Source of the DNA: Cephalotus follicularis
Lineage: Eukaryota > Streptophyta > Magnoliopsida > Oxalidales > Cephalotaceae
Length of the DNA: 64,000 bases
Direction: 5' to 3'
NCBI GenBank assembly: GCA_001972305.1
Contig: BDDD01002894.1
Span: forward strand, 1-64,000
The translations under genes and the position numbers were made by a program. This document shows, piece by piece, positions 19,284-30,208 of the stretch (positions are counted from its first letter, which is position 1; every line of letters starts with the position of its first letter). Under the pieces are notes generated by a model, which saw only the letters and a list, made by a program, of their open reading frames with translations, did no database searches and had not been told where the DNA came from.

Positions 19284-20285
19284 TTAATTTAACTCAGTTT
19301 CTCTTTGTCTTTTCTTATTATTACTTTGCTCAATGGACAAGATATTTGTTTGTGAAGTATTTAAGACATATAATCCATTATCGATAATACCATTACCAAC
19401 ATAAACATTGTTTGAATATATAAGACATCCAATGTCTTGGAACTTAAGCTCCAAGCCCATACTACATAAGTGAGAAACACTTACAATGTTCCGAACAATA
19501 TTCATAACATAATAACAAGGATCCAATGTCAAAATCAAATTATTACACAAACTAATATCATAAACACCAACAGCTTGAGCAATGATCCTAGATCCATCCC
19601 CAAGCCGTAAGTCCAAGTCTCCAGCTCCAAGCTTTCTAACTTTTCTTAGTCCCTGCAACGAATTGCAAAGGTTAGTTCCACATCCAGTATCCAATACCCA
19701 TGAAGAACTACTATTCAAAACTAGATTCAGTTCAATCATGAACATACCTAACGTACTCGCACCATGCGGGTTATCAGCAGAGACAGTAGCAACAGTAACA
19801 CGATAATCCTTTTTCCAGTGTCTGGTCTTACCGCAGTGGAAACAAGCACCTTCAGCAGCTAACTTCTTCATACGATCTTTGGCAACACCCCCACTGGCTC
19901 CAAGCTTCCCCTTCTTCTTCTTTTGCTTCTTCTTACCCTTGCCTTTTGTGTAGACAAGAATGAGCACGCCCTTCCCTTTACAGGAAGATGAGGCACTGCC
20001 CTTTCCTTGGGCAGACCTAGAAGGAAGAAGTAGGGAGTGGGTCTTTGACTTCCCAGAGTCAAAATCAGCCCCAGCTGTCCTCAACATAGAAACTAACTCA
20101 GATAGAGTTACCTCTATCTTGTTCATGTGAAATTTCACCAAGAACTGTGAGAACGACTTAGGAAGGGACGTAAGAATAAGATCTACATATAGATCATGGT
20201 CCATGACAAACCCTAATTGAGCTAGTTGCTCAATCATGTCTATCATGTTCAATCCATGCTCATGGACTGAAGCTCCCTCTTGCAT
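19284..20285 (-). CDS. gag: gag C-terminal part and protease of C
   Basis: An open stretch of 333 codons. The first 100 residues are the helical end of the copia Gag domain (MIDMIEQLAQLGF, DLILTSLPKSFSQFLVKFHMNK, TLSELVSMLRTA). A Lys-rich linker (GKGKKKQKKKKG) and one CCHC knuckle (CFHCGKTRHWKKDC-like) follow. The protease signature WVLDTGCGTNLCN (usually DTGAS/C) and the LGDGSRIIAQAVG segment identify the retropepsin, which would release the mature proteins. The region is usual for copia polyproteins. Confidence 0.82.
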   Translation of the reverse strand: MQEGASVHEHGLNMIDMIEQLAQLGFVMDHDLYVDLILTSLPKSFSQFLVKFHMNKIEVTLSELVSMLRTAGADFDSGKSKTHSLLLPSRSAQGKGSASSSCKGKGVLILVYTKGKGKKKQKKKKGKLGASGGVAKDRMKKLAAEGACFHCGKTRHWKKDYRVTVATVSADNPHGASTLGMFMIELNLVLNSSSSWVLDTGCGTNLCNSLQGLRKVRKLGAGDLDLRLGDGSRIIAQAVGVYDISLCNNLILTLDPCYYVMNIVRNIVSVSHLCSMGLELKFQDIGCLIYSNNVYVGNGIIDNGLYVLNTSQTNILSIEQSNNKKRQRETELN

Positions 20286-20342
20286 CTGAGCCTTAAAGAG
20301 TTTGCGAGATAGATTAAACCTTTGAGTCCTAGACTCAGCTCC

Positions 20343-20651
20343 TTACATCTCCTGAAAGTGCAGTAGTATAGCAGACAAGGTCTCAATCTTCTCATTCTGA
20401 CGCTGAAGCTCAGGTTTCATCCCTAGAAGTGCAAGACATCTAGCCTGCTCGTTATCCTCTATCCACTTGGCTAGTCGCTCACTCTCTTCGGGCGTCGGAT
20501 CTTCACCCAGTGAAGGAGGCCCCCTAGTCATCACATATGCCATTTTATTGGCCGTAAGGATGATCTTGAGGTTGCGGTGCCAATCGTTGAAGTTAGGCCC
20601 CTCAAGTTTATTTGTCTCTAGAATGCGGGACATTGCATTTGATAAAGTCAT
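20343..20651 (-). CDS. gag: gag N-terminal part of C
   Basis: Start of a copia Gag. MTLSNAMSRILETNKLEGPNF is followed by DWHRNLKIILTANKMAYV and the acidic WIEDNEQARCLALLGM segment, the DUF4219/UBN2-type Gag domain of plant copia elements. The ATG at 20651 starts the domain and follows a long leader, as in related elements. The element as a whole is broken. Confidence 0.82.
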   Translation of the reverse strand: MTLSNAMSRILETNKLEGPNFNDWHRNLKIILTANKMAYVMTRGPPSLGEDPTPEESERLAKWIEDNEQARCLALLGMKPELQRQNEKIETLSAILLHFQEM

Positions 20652-22183
20652 TTTAGCAACATAGATAAGGAAATATAAGTTGAGTCAGGATCTATTCCAG
20701 TTTTAATATATGACAACCATAACACTTGGTCTTTAGTGCTTATGGTCCCTCCCACTATTCTAATCGTATCACATACCCCCATATGGAATTCGAGAAGTCC
20801 AACTTCCTAGTGGGGATTGAAATCCATCGCAATCATATTATAGCCTCAACTAGGGCATGACAAACTATAATATATCCAATGGGTAGTCTTTCTTGCCAAT
20901 TTTTATCCAATACAGGATCCAATCATAGTATTTGGCCTTAGATTCAATATGGCCTCAGCTAGGGCATGACAAACCATCAGAATCTTAATAAGTCAGGTAC
21001 CCACAATTTTCATTGGAATGCACTAGTTTTAACACCCACACGTAGGCGTGTCCAAGTGCTAAAACATAGCCACCCTTTGCGGTACCCAACACCTAAAATA
21101 TGTCAATGGATCTTGGCAAGGACATTATATTCAATGACTTGAGCCCAAAGTCATTACAAGGTCTTCCTAGGTGTAAGGATATAAATCTATTTATTACAAC
21201 ATTAACCATGCATACATGGCCTTCAAAAGTCTTGTACTTCATTTCTCCTTTCCTCCATCTCTCCTTGAAAGATCTTATTTTACAAAAAGAACAATACATT
21301 TTCAAAAAGAAATTTACATTTAAAATTACAAGGAGAAATTACAAAACTAAGGATAAATAAATGGTGCACGCAGGCACCAAATTATAGACCTTTAAAGATA
21401 ATAAATAAATTAAAACCATAAACTAGGTCTATGTCCTTTTAGGGCCATCCATTGTGCAAAAGATCTATATTATATCCAATATAATAAAACCACAAATAAA
21501 ACAAATGCCATAAATGATAACCAATTACACAATTTAATTCAATGATTGTTAATTGATCAAACTCCCACTAAATCAAGCAATGATTTTTAATCTTCCAAGT
21601 GCCAAAATGTATAAAATCCAATTTTATACAAAAACAGTTTTTTTTTTTTATAAAAGACGGCGACGCCTTACCAAAGGCATCGACGTGTTTTCTGGAAAAA
21701 TATGAACATGGCGTCGATGCAAAAACAGAGCATCAATGCGTTTCACAAGAACAGTTGAAAAAGGCGTCGACGTCCAACAAGAACATCGACGCGTTTCATA
21801 AAAGATGATCAAGATATCGACTTCTAACAAGAACGTTGATGTCTATCCTGGGAATTTGAACATGACATCGACGTCTACCACTGGCGTCGGCGTCTTTAAC
21901 CCCCTGGGCATTTTCTACATTTCGAAAAATGCTGAATTCAATGGTTTAGACTATGGAATACCATTCTGGCATTCCAAAATACACTATGCATGTTCCAAAC
22001 TTAATTCTAAACACATTTAAACAACATTCTCAGTACAAAAATACAATGAAATCCAATTTCATGCAAAATTTCATTAAGGCACTTAGAAAATTTAGTTTGA
22101 TCACAAAAACACATCCAATGATTAAACGATTAATCAGTACATCATCTAAGGCATACATATTCAATTAAGGATGATGTGGGACT
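20652..22183 (-). other. long untranslated leader of C
   Basis: About 1.5 kb between primer site and gag, with no coding support. It contains a cluster of about ten GCGTCGACGC-type words at 21657-21895, outside any LTR. Leaders over 1 kb are known in BARE/Angela-type copia elements, but I cannot fix the clade of C. Confidence 0.6.
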
Positions 22184-22194
22184 CTCTGATACCA
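22184..22194 (-). other. primer binding site of C (initiator Met tRNA)
   Basis: Plus-strand CTCTGATACCA is TGGTATCAGAG on the element strand, one base from the LTR end. Confidence 0.88.
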
Positions 22195-22195
22195 C

Positions 22196-22496
22196 TGTTG
22201 GATTCGGATATACCGAATCCGGTGCCAAAATGGACTTAGGTGTGAAGGGTGTAGAATAAAACTTTAAACAAACAATCATGGCAGCGGAAAAACACCCTAT
22301 ATAATGAAATCAATCCATTATGGCACGTCCACAGACCACATGGGTCACCACAACATCTACAGAATTGAATTGGTGTCACCATTGCTCATAATGGTGACAC
22401 ACAAGCATGGATATATAAGGAAAAAGATTGTTCCATACATGGTAAGATATAATATGACAACCCATCTAATGGCTTGTTGGGTCACTATATCTAACA
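22196..22496 (-). repeat. 5' LTR of C (301 bp)
   Basis: In element sense it starts TGTTAGATATAG and ends CCGAATCCAACA. It is followed by the primer site and flanked on the far side by E gag sequence. Short for a copia LTR but with proper TG/CA ends. Confidence 0.82.
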
Positions 22497-22990
22497 GGTA
22501 TTTATTGGTGGGAAAGGACTGAAGCAAAATGGGAACTCGTGGACTTGACAGGACTTGGGACAGATTTCAGTCTGAGTTCCTTGAAACTTATGTGCCGTAG
22601 ATAGAACATGACCGGAGGGAGATCGAACTGATGGAGTTGCGTCAAGGGGACATGACGGTAGCTCAGTACCAGACTAGATTTGTGGAACTGGCAAGACATA
22701 CACCTTATCTTGTGGAGGGTGAATCACGAATGATCCGTAGCAGATGCGAATTAAACGAGAGTGGAACGGTCTCGTACTATTCAATCGAGGGCCGCACAGT
22801 CACAAGGGCAGGGGAGTAATAATCCTGCTAAGTCAACAAAGTCTGACAACAAAGGTCAAGGAGGTTCTCGACGCAAAAATTCACCATCAAGGACTCCTAA
22901 CCGAAACGGTCAACAGAATGCAAGTGGATGTACTTTTTGCGGTCGTCAGAATCATGATGAGACTGAATGCTGGAAAAAGATGGGGAAATG
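22497..22990 (+). pseudogene. gag: gag of E, middle part
   Basis: Ty3 Gag sequence: the RLDRTWDRFQSEFLDAYVP-like segment, LMELRQGDMTVAQYQTRFVELARHTPYLVEGESRM, then a basic Ser/Gln linker and the first knuckle (CTFCGRQNHDETEC). It matches the E2 Gag at 36960-38071 closely. The part before 22497 is not present next to C. It ends at GGGGAAATG, where a solo LTR is inserted. Broken. Confidence 0.8.
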
Positions 22991-24796
22991 TGTAATACCC
23001 TGTTCGTTCCTAAATGTGTTTTTACGGATTCGTAAATGTTTTTACGGATTTATATGCGTTTTCAGACTTTTAAGTGTGTTTAATTTTAAGGTCTGGTTGC
23101 CCTATGATCGGGTTATGTGAATTGTGCGGTATGATACCGGTCCGATATTTGGGTATGTTATGCTATGTTGGGTTTTATAAATTATTATTTTAATCCAAAA
23201 TTATTTTATTAAAAACAAATTATTATTCTTTTATTTTAATATTCCTTGTTTTTCCTTTTCATTATTAATTCATTTTGTTATTATTTCTTTTTCTTTTCTT
23301 TTTCCTATTTTATCATTTTCACCTACTTCCTTCCACCACCCTTCTCCTTTCCAGCAGATTTCTCCTTCCCACCATCTGAAAAGCCATGTTAGAATCTCAC
23401 TTTTTTCATTTCATAATCCAGAAAAGTCTCATTCCATTTCCCTTTGTCAAATCTTGTCTCCCCCTCTCTTCATATTTGAGTGCCATTACCATTTTTATAT
23501 GATGCCACCATCCCTATTGCAAACAAATCCGAATCTGCCTTGTTATTGTGCAAAATTCTGCTGTGTAATTCATTCTCCAAAGTTCAGAAGGTAATCTCAA
23601 TCCTTTAATTGTTTCCTTGGATTAAATTCTATAAATTTGCTAAGTATGTCTAAAAATACCATGGTTTTGTATCCTTCTTTCTTGTTTCTGTTCACAGCCG
23701 AATTGTGTGTTGTACTTGTGTTCTTCCTACTATTTTCTGGGTTCTCTAACATCATTAAAGGTCAGTAAATTCATTCCCTTCAATTATAGTTTTGTTTCAA
23801 TGGCTTACTTTGAGTTTTTATGCTCTTGGTATCTTAGAGTCTTTGATTCTTGCCCAAACATGTTGCTATTGTGTTAGTGATGTTATATGCACGTTTTATG
23901 CACCTATATATGTCACAAACTAAGTTTATAACATCTGCAATCAATTAGAAACATAAATTGGACATGTTCATGCAATGTCTTCTTAGTTCCTTTTTGCAAG
24001 ATAAATCATGGAAAGGTCGTTTCTTTGTCAAATTTGTGTTTGAAAGTCACCTACAAGTCATATATAATCATATGTTTATGTCCATATGTCTCTAGTTTAT
24101 TGTAGAAATCATTTGAACCATTTTCAGTAGCAAATCGTCGGATTTCCAACTGTTCTGTCGCCCAGAACAGCCGACTGTCTGAGTGGACAGTCGACTGGAA
24201 TGGTCTGGAAGTCGACTGGATTGAAGAACACAGTCGACTACCTGCATTTTTGGGTTGCGTAGTCGAATGTCACCTGATCCCGTCGACTTCCCAGACTCTC
24301 CAGTCGACTGGATCCCTGTTCCAGGCGACTGGTATGCCCTGGAATGTGCTGTTTTCACCCGTTTTGATTCGTTTGACCCCCGAATCGATCTGAATCTTTT
24401 CCAAACATTTTTGTGAGTCTGTTTAATGCTTCTAATGTGTTTTAAACAGGTTTTCAGGAGCAGCGGGGGAAAATGTGATTGAGTGATGACCACCCTTTTG
24501 TGTTGGATCCTTAGGAGAGTGATCCTTATGTTATGTTTAGTGGTCAGAAACATGGGTTTTCATGTTTTATGTTTTAAATTGGAACTTTATTATGTTTCGA
24601 ATTTTTCCGCAACCACTTAATATGTTAAATGTTAAGTTGTAATGTTTTGATATGACTGCCACGTTTTCGGCTGTTATTGGCTAATAAAAGCAGACTTATG
24701 ATTTCTTAAGAAATGTATATGCTCATATATGTATGATCTGTTAAGTTATGTTATGATACGACCCTGTGACAACTCCCGCCGTCCAGGGGTGTTACA
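22991..24796 (+). mobile_element. solo LTR of the P family in E gag
   Basis: It starts TGTAATACCCTG and ends GGGGTGTTACA (1806 bp). A perfect target duplication AAATG lies on both sides (22986-22990, 24797-24801). No internal sequence remains, so it arose by recombination between the two LTRs of a full element. It carries an array of about eight CAGTCGACTG-type words (24166-24331) and a donor-like AAGGTAATCTCAA near 23590. Confidence 0.9.
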
Positions 24797-24940
24797 AAAT
24801 GCTTGAGGTGTGGTTTACAAGAACACATGCTAAGTAGTTGTCCAATGATGAGAGATTAGGCACGCGGCCAACAGGGAAGTGCTGGTGCGAGTGGTAGTGT
24901 TGCGGCTGCCCAACCGCGGAAAGACACCGGGAAAGGGATT
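24797..24940 (+). pseudogene. gag: gag end of E, second zinc knuckle
   Basis: Gag resumes after the solo LTR with CLRCGLQEHMLSSC, a CCHC knuckle, followed by the Ala/Gly/Ser-rich segment ([15 protein letters not shown]) that links Gag to protease. E2 has the same segment at 36960-37080. Confidence 0.78.
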
Positions 24941-25924
24941 GTGAAAGGTAGGGTCTACACCTTATCTAAAGATGACGTGCCAGAATCTACTACTGTTGTG
25001 GGAGGTACTATTTATATATCTGGCATACTAGCTCATGTATTGATTGACCCTGGTGCGACGCATTCATTCATTGCATCTGAATTTGCTCGCAATTTTCATC
25101 GTATTACATCTAGATTACCTTACGTATTGGAGGTGAGTACTCCTGCGGGTACTTGTCTTCTATCTGACACTGTTATGAAAGATTGTGAGATCGTGGTAGC
25201 TGGGATTCAGTTATCTGCTGACTTGATAGTGTTACCTATCCAGGATTTTGATGTAATCTTGGGGATGGACTGGCTATATTCTCATCATGCTTGTGTTGAT
25301 TGCTACAACAAGTTGATGACTTTTTACCTTCAAGATGGGACTGAGTGCAAGTTTATCGGGGAGAAGAATGTTTCTGCTCTGATCATTTCATATACCCGAG
25401 CACAGAAGTATCTCAAGCAAGGATGTGAAGGCTATTTGGCGTATGTGATTGACCATAAAAAAGGTACGCCTAGTATTGAACAAGTTCCCGTTGTATGTGA
25501 ATTTCTTGATGTTTTTCCAGATGATCTCACTTCATTACCAACAGAGAGAGATATAGAGTTCAGTATTGAACTATTGCCGGGAACTGCTCCTATATCTAAA
25601 GCACCGTACCGAATGGCTCCCGCTGAACTGAAGAAGTTGAAGATTCAATTGCAGGATTACCTTGTTAAGGGCTTCATCAGACCAAGTGTATCACAGTGGG
25701 GAGCACCGGTTCTATTTGTAAAGAAGAACGATGGATCGATGCGGTTATGCATTCATTACATGCTGCTAAATCAGGTGACGGTGAAGAACAAGTATCCTCT
25801 GCCACATATTGAGGAGTTGTTCGACCAATTGCAAGGCTCAACTGCATTATACAAACTCGACCTAAGAACAGGTTATCATCAGTTGAGGATCAGAGAAGGA
25901 GATGTGGAGAAGACCGAATTTTGA
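24941..25924 (+). CDS. pol: protease and front of reverse transcriptase of E
   Basis: Open for 327 codons. Protease: [28 protein letters not shown] with the catalytic Asp in DPGATHSF, then [22 protein letters not shown] linker leads to reverse transcriptase: [58 protein letters not shown] and [14 protein letters not shown]. These are close to other Tekay-like elements in the window. The element as a whole is broken. Confidence 0.88.
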   Translation: MKGRVYTLSKDDVPESTTVVGGTIYISGILAHVLIDPGATHSFIASEFARNFHRITSRLPYVLEVSTPAGTCLLSDTVMKDCEIVVAGIQLSADLIVLPIQDFDVILGMDWLYSHHACVDCYNKLMTFYLQDGTECKFIGEKNVSALIISYTRAQKYLKQGCEGYLAYVIDHKKGTPSIEQVPVVCEFLDVFPDDLTSLPTERDIEFSIELLPGTAPISKAPYRMAPAELKKLKIQLQDYLVKGFIRPSVSQWGAPVLFVKKNDGSMRLCIHYMLLNQVTVKNKYPLPHIEELFDQLQGSTALYKLDLRTGYHQLRIREGDVEKTEF

Positions 25925-26840
25925 ACCAGATATGGGCATTACGAATTTCTGATACTGCCGTTCGGTTTGACAAATGCTCCTGCAGCCTTTATGTGTCTGA
26001 TGAACAAAGTGTTCCAACCCTATCTTGACCAGTTTGTCGTTATATTCCTAGACGACATCCTGATTTATTCAAAGAGCATTGAGGAACAGATGCAGCACTT
26101 GAGAATTGTATTACAGACTCTACGGAAGGTACAATTATACGCCAAATTCAACAAGTGTGAATTCTGGATGGATCATGTGACTTTCCTAGGTCACATCGTG
26201 TCGAGTGAAGGATTATCAGTGGATCCTTCGAAGATAGAAAGTATTGTAGTTTGGCCCCAACCGAGAAACATTACTGAGGTTCGTAGTTTCTTGGCATTGG
26301 CTGGTTACTACCAAAGGTTCATCAAAGGGTTTTCAAAGCTTGCTGCACCTTTGACACAGTTGACTCAGAAGAAGTCAAGTTTTGTGTGGGATGATGCTTG
26401 TGAGGCAAGTTTCCAAGAGTTGAAGAGTCAGTTGATTTCGGTTCCAGTGTTGGCGTTACCGGAAGGCAATGAGGGTTTGACTGTCTATACTGATGCTTCT
26501 GGGAAGGGATTGGGATGCGTTCTTATACAACATGGTAGGGTGATTGCATACGCATCGAGGAAGTTAAAGCCGTACGAAGAAAATTATCCCGTACACGATC
26601 TTGAGTTGGCAGCCATAGTGTTTGCTTTGCAGAAATGGAGGCACTACCTCTATGGTGCTCAATTTAAGATTTTTACTGACCACAAAAGTTTAAAATATTT
26701 GTTTTCCCAAAAGGAGCTCAACATGAGATAGACGCGATGGGTGGAATTCTTTAATGACTACAACTGTAACATCCAGTACCACCCAGGAAAGGCGAATGTA
26801 GTGGCTGATGCGCTGAGTCGCAAAGCAATGATTGCTGGAG
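25925..26840 (+). CDS. pol: reverse transcriptase end and RNase H of E
   Basis: Reverse transcriptase: [18 protein letters not shown], then [14 protein letters not shown] with the catalytic Asp pair, the connection [20 protein letters not shown] and [14 protein letters not shown]. RNase [57 protein letters not shown] and the end [12 protein letters not shown]. The main open stretch is 25967-26731. Order and spacing are those of Ty3/gypsy pol. The gene as a whole is broken. Confidence 0.88.
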
Positions 26841-26893
26841 CAATGGTTTCACAGTGGAAGCTATTGGAGGAATTTCATAGATGAAATCCGTTC

Positions 26894-27514
26894 ATGGTTT
26901 CCCGAGGAGTTATTGTGGCAAGCCTGAGGGCACAATCGGAACTTCTGGAACGTATTCTGACTTCTCAGTACAATGATTCTGAACTATGGAGCATACGTGA
27001 GAACCTAGACACTGATTCTGAATTCTCCATTGATATTGATGGCATACTGAGGTTCCGAGGAAGGATATGTGTTACGAATGACGAGAGCATCAAGAATGAA
27101 CTACTGCAACAAGCTCACAAGTCCAAATACAGTATTCACCCGGGAAATTCCAAGATGTGGCACGACCTGAAAAGAGACTACTGGTGGAGTGGCATGAAAA
27201 GAGAGATTGCAGAATACGTAGCAAGATGTTTGATCTGTCAGAGAGTGAAGGCTGAACATCAGAGACCTGCCGGACTACTACAATCGCCACCAGTGGTTGA
27301 ATGGAAATGGGAGCATGTGACCATGGACTTCGTGTCAGGATTACCGAGGTCTCGAAATCAGCATGAAGCAGTGTGGGTTGTAGTGGACAGACTCACTAAG
27401 ACTACTCACTTCCTTCCGATGAACATGACATATTCTATCGAGAAGCTTGCTCGATTGTATATCAGGGAGATAGTGAGATTGCATGCAGTGCCGGTCAGTA
27501 TTGTTTGTGACTGA
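26894..27514 (+). CDS. pol: integrase N-terminal half of E
   Basis: HHCC zinc finger: HKSKYSIHPGNSKMWHDL ... YVARCLICQRVKAEH. The core starts WKWEHVTMDFVSGLPRS (first catalytic Asp) and continues through VVDRLTKTTHFLPMNMTYS, LARLYIREIVRLHAVPVSIV toward the second Asp. The E1 copy at 4106-4846 carries the later part of the same gene. Broken. Confidence 0.85.
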   Translation: MVSRGVIVASLRAQSELLERILTSQYNDSELWSIRENLDTDSEFSIDIDGILRFRGRICVTNDESIKNELLQQAHKSKYSIHPGNSKMWHDLKRDYWWSGMKREIAEYVARCLICQRVKAEHQRPAGLLQSPPVVEWKWEHVTMDFVSGLPRSRNQHEAVWVVVDRLTKTTHFLPMNMTYSIEKLARLYIREIVRLHAVPVSIVCD

Positions 27515-27549
27515 GATGCTAGATTTACCTCAAGGTTCTGGAAGAAGTT

Positions 27550-27969
27550 GGGGATCATGTTTTCCTGAAGATCTCGCCTTCGAAAGGGATACACCGTTTT
27601 GGCCTCAAAGGGAAGTTGGCTCCAAGGTATATTGGACCTTACGAGATACTGGAAAGAGTGGGGGATGTTGCATATTAGATTGCACTACCGCCTAGCTTAT
27701 CGGATGTGCATAATGTATTTCATGTCTCCATATTACAGAAATATGTGCCTGACCCATCTCACATATTGAGCTACGACCCTGGATTCATCAGCCCTAGATT
27801 GTCTTATAAAGAGAGGCCGACGAAGATAGTGGATCGAATGGAGAAGGTGCTGAGGAATAAGACTATTCCGATGGTAAAAGTGTTGTGGCGTTTTCACGAA
27901 GTAGAGGAAGCTACGTGGGAGCGTGAGGACGAAATGATGGAGACATTTCCCCACTTGTTCGGAATGTAA
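27550..27969 (+). pseudogene. pol: integrase C-terminal region and chromodomain of E
   Basis: DHVFLKISPSKG, HRFGLKGKLAPRYIGPYEIL, DVHNVFHVSILQKYVPDPSHIL, then a chromodomain (KIVDRMEKVLRNKTIPMVKVLWRF...EEATWEREDEM). It matches E1 4430-4846 at a few percent difference. The chromodomain end HLFGM is also shared. Between this part and the integrase front, E is shorter than usual. Confidence 0.85.
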
Positions 27970-27993
27970 GGGCTAAATTCGGGGACTAATTTT

Positions 27994-28010
27994 CCTTACG
28001 GAGGGGGGAA
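27994..28010 (+). other. polypurine tract of E
   Basis: CGGAGGGGGGAA abuts the LTR start TGTAATAATCGC. Confidence 0.8.
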
Positions 28011-30208
28011 TGTAATAATCGCAATTTCAGTCCGTGTATATTGTACTCTAATGAATAAAATATGCACTTACTAGAATTTTAATGTCTAATTGTTATATGA
28101 ATTGTGGTTGTGATTTCAAATGAGGAAATAAACTTAAGCAACAAAAATAAGGATAAAACAGCCGACTGTTACAGGGTAACAGTCGACTGCCTAGTTCATG
28201 GAGGAACATCTGACTGTCACAGAGGAACAATCGACTGTTTGAGGCGTGGAATGTACAGTCGACTGGAATGGTACAGAACAGGTGTCCGTGCATGCATGTG
28301 TGATAGAACAAAGGGAAGAGCATGATGGGTAGGTGTCATGCGAGACAGCAGCTGCCATAACATGCAAGGTACCCTGCATGTGCTCTGCAGACCTGCTAAC
28401 CTGCAACATAAGAATTGAAAGAAGTGAAACTGAGAGGAAGCTATGCATGTGAGAGAGAGAAGGGAGAAATGTTAAATGACAAAGCTAAAGAATGAAAACT
28501 GGATTGTGAATACTTTTCCCTTATCAACAGAAGCTGCCTGAGTGTTTTGAGAGTTAGAAAACACTGAGGATAGAGGAGAGCTTGCAGGAGAATTGTTGGA
28601 GCTTGCATGTTGAGGATTAGAGTGTTCAAGGAGACTTTGAAGCTTTGATTCTCCTGGTAAGTCACTAATCTGAATTCTTTAATGTTGTTATGGTTAATAG
28701 CTAGGAAAACAGACTTGGGCGCTGTTAACTTGATTAAGAGTTAAAAAGTGGAATTGAAATAGATTTGGTAAATGGTTCAAAGAAGAGTTGAAATTGCAAA
28801 CCTCTAATTCGAATCATAGCTGCTGTTATGGTTGTCAATAGATATAGTTATACTGATCACCATCTATACAAACCTTCTGTAACATACAAACATAGTATTT
28901 GCTGAATTGGAGTTGATTAGTGGAGAGATATGGTTAATGTAAAAAATGGAGGCTTAATGAACTATTGAACCGCTACTGTTGGAGTAGTACTTGTAACTGG
29001 ATAATTAGTTAACTTACTGGTTAAGTGACTGAACCTTCAAGCACGCATGATATAGATTAAATTCTGCTGAGATTGGAAGATTGATTTGGTGAAGAGCTTT
29101 GGACATTAAAGAGAGAGATCAATCCAAATTGATCTCGGGATAGCGTTTAAGGTAGGGGTAATGACATGTTTTTGAAGATATAATTATGCATATCATGTAT
29201 GGTTATTTTCTGTTTGATTGTATGCATTGATTCAGTTAGTATTTTGGACATTGAAATACATAACCTACTACTGCCTGTCATTTTTTGGGCAAAGCAGTCG
29301 ACTGTTCTTCATGACAGTCGACTACTCAAATGAACCAGTCGACTGTTAAGAACAAACAATCGACTACTCAACCAAACAGCCGACTGTTCTTGGGAACAGC
29401 CGACTGTCCTGGGTTAAAATTCTGACACATGCTCTGATTAGGCCTTAAATTGAATGTAATTAACCTGGCCTCCATATAGGGTGACTGTGATAGTCAATCT
29501 TGGCCTTATATAATTACATTTCAGAATTAAACAATGTATGCACTTCTTGTGAAAGTTGTGCAAGAATGACTAGGGTACACAATGACTTTATTGAACCCTT
29601 GGATTGATACTGTGCCTTACTGTTTGCTGTATATGCTATTGTTATAACTAGTATATACTGTTTAAGGTGTTCATTAACACTACTGTCCCTTATTTTCAAA
29701 TAATTGAACCTACTAGTGCTTTAAGCACAAATATGAGTTCCTTACGGTTTCAAAATGGAAATGTATATTGTCAAATGATTACTGTTTTCCCTCCAATGAG
29801 AGGTATTGTTACTGTACTGGATATCATTTTCCTCCTAGGAGATGTATGATTACTGAATTGTTATATGTTTCAAAAGAAAACAACCCTATATTACATTTTA
29901 ACAATTTCGGTAATATTACTGAATTGATTGAATTGTTTGTCTATGCTATTGCCGTTAGTCGAGTGATAGGAGACATCACTGGCTACGGAGGTGGTCCTAT
30001 GTGCCATGAGTTGGCTAGAGTATCCACCCAAACTGTTTGCAAGGCAGATCTTGATTGTCAAACTGCCCGCTAATGCCGGTAGTAACTGACCTGATCTATA
30101 ATCTTCGGAGTGTAGGGTGATAGATAGGTGGTGCACAGTTGGTGCTAGGAGTTAGCGACATGTGACACCCAAACCACTGTACTGATTGATTGTACCCTTG
30201 TGCGGTAT
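28011..30208 (+). repeat. 3' LTR of E, first part
   Basis: Matches E1 LTR from 4889. Palindrome clusters at about 28159-28266 and 29295-29408; donor-like CTGGTAAGTC near 28650. Split by P at GGTAT (30204-30208); continues at 40856. Confidence 0.9.

Larger units (their letters stand above)
18700..22496 (-). mobile_element. Ty1/copia element C, partial
   Basis: On the minus strand: LTR 22196-22496, initiator-Met primer site, a 1.5-kb leader, gag and the front of pol up to the integrase core. Reverse transcriptase and a matching 3' LTR are not seen, so this is a fragment or non-autonomous copy. E gag sequence resumes directly after its LTR at 22497. Broken. Confidence 0.82.

Noticed and set aside
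22304-22522. Open frame of 72 codons on the plus strand near 22304
   Set aside because: Lies in the reverse of the C LTR and runs into gag of E; shadow frame.
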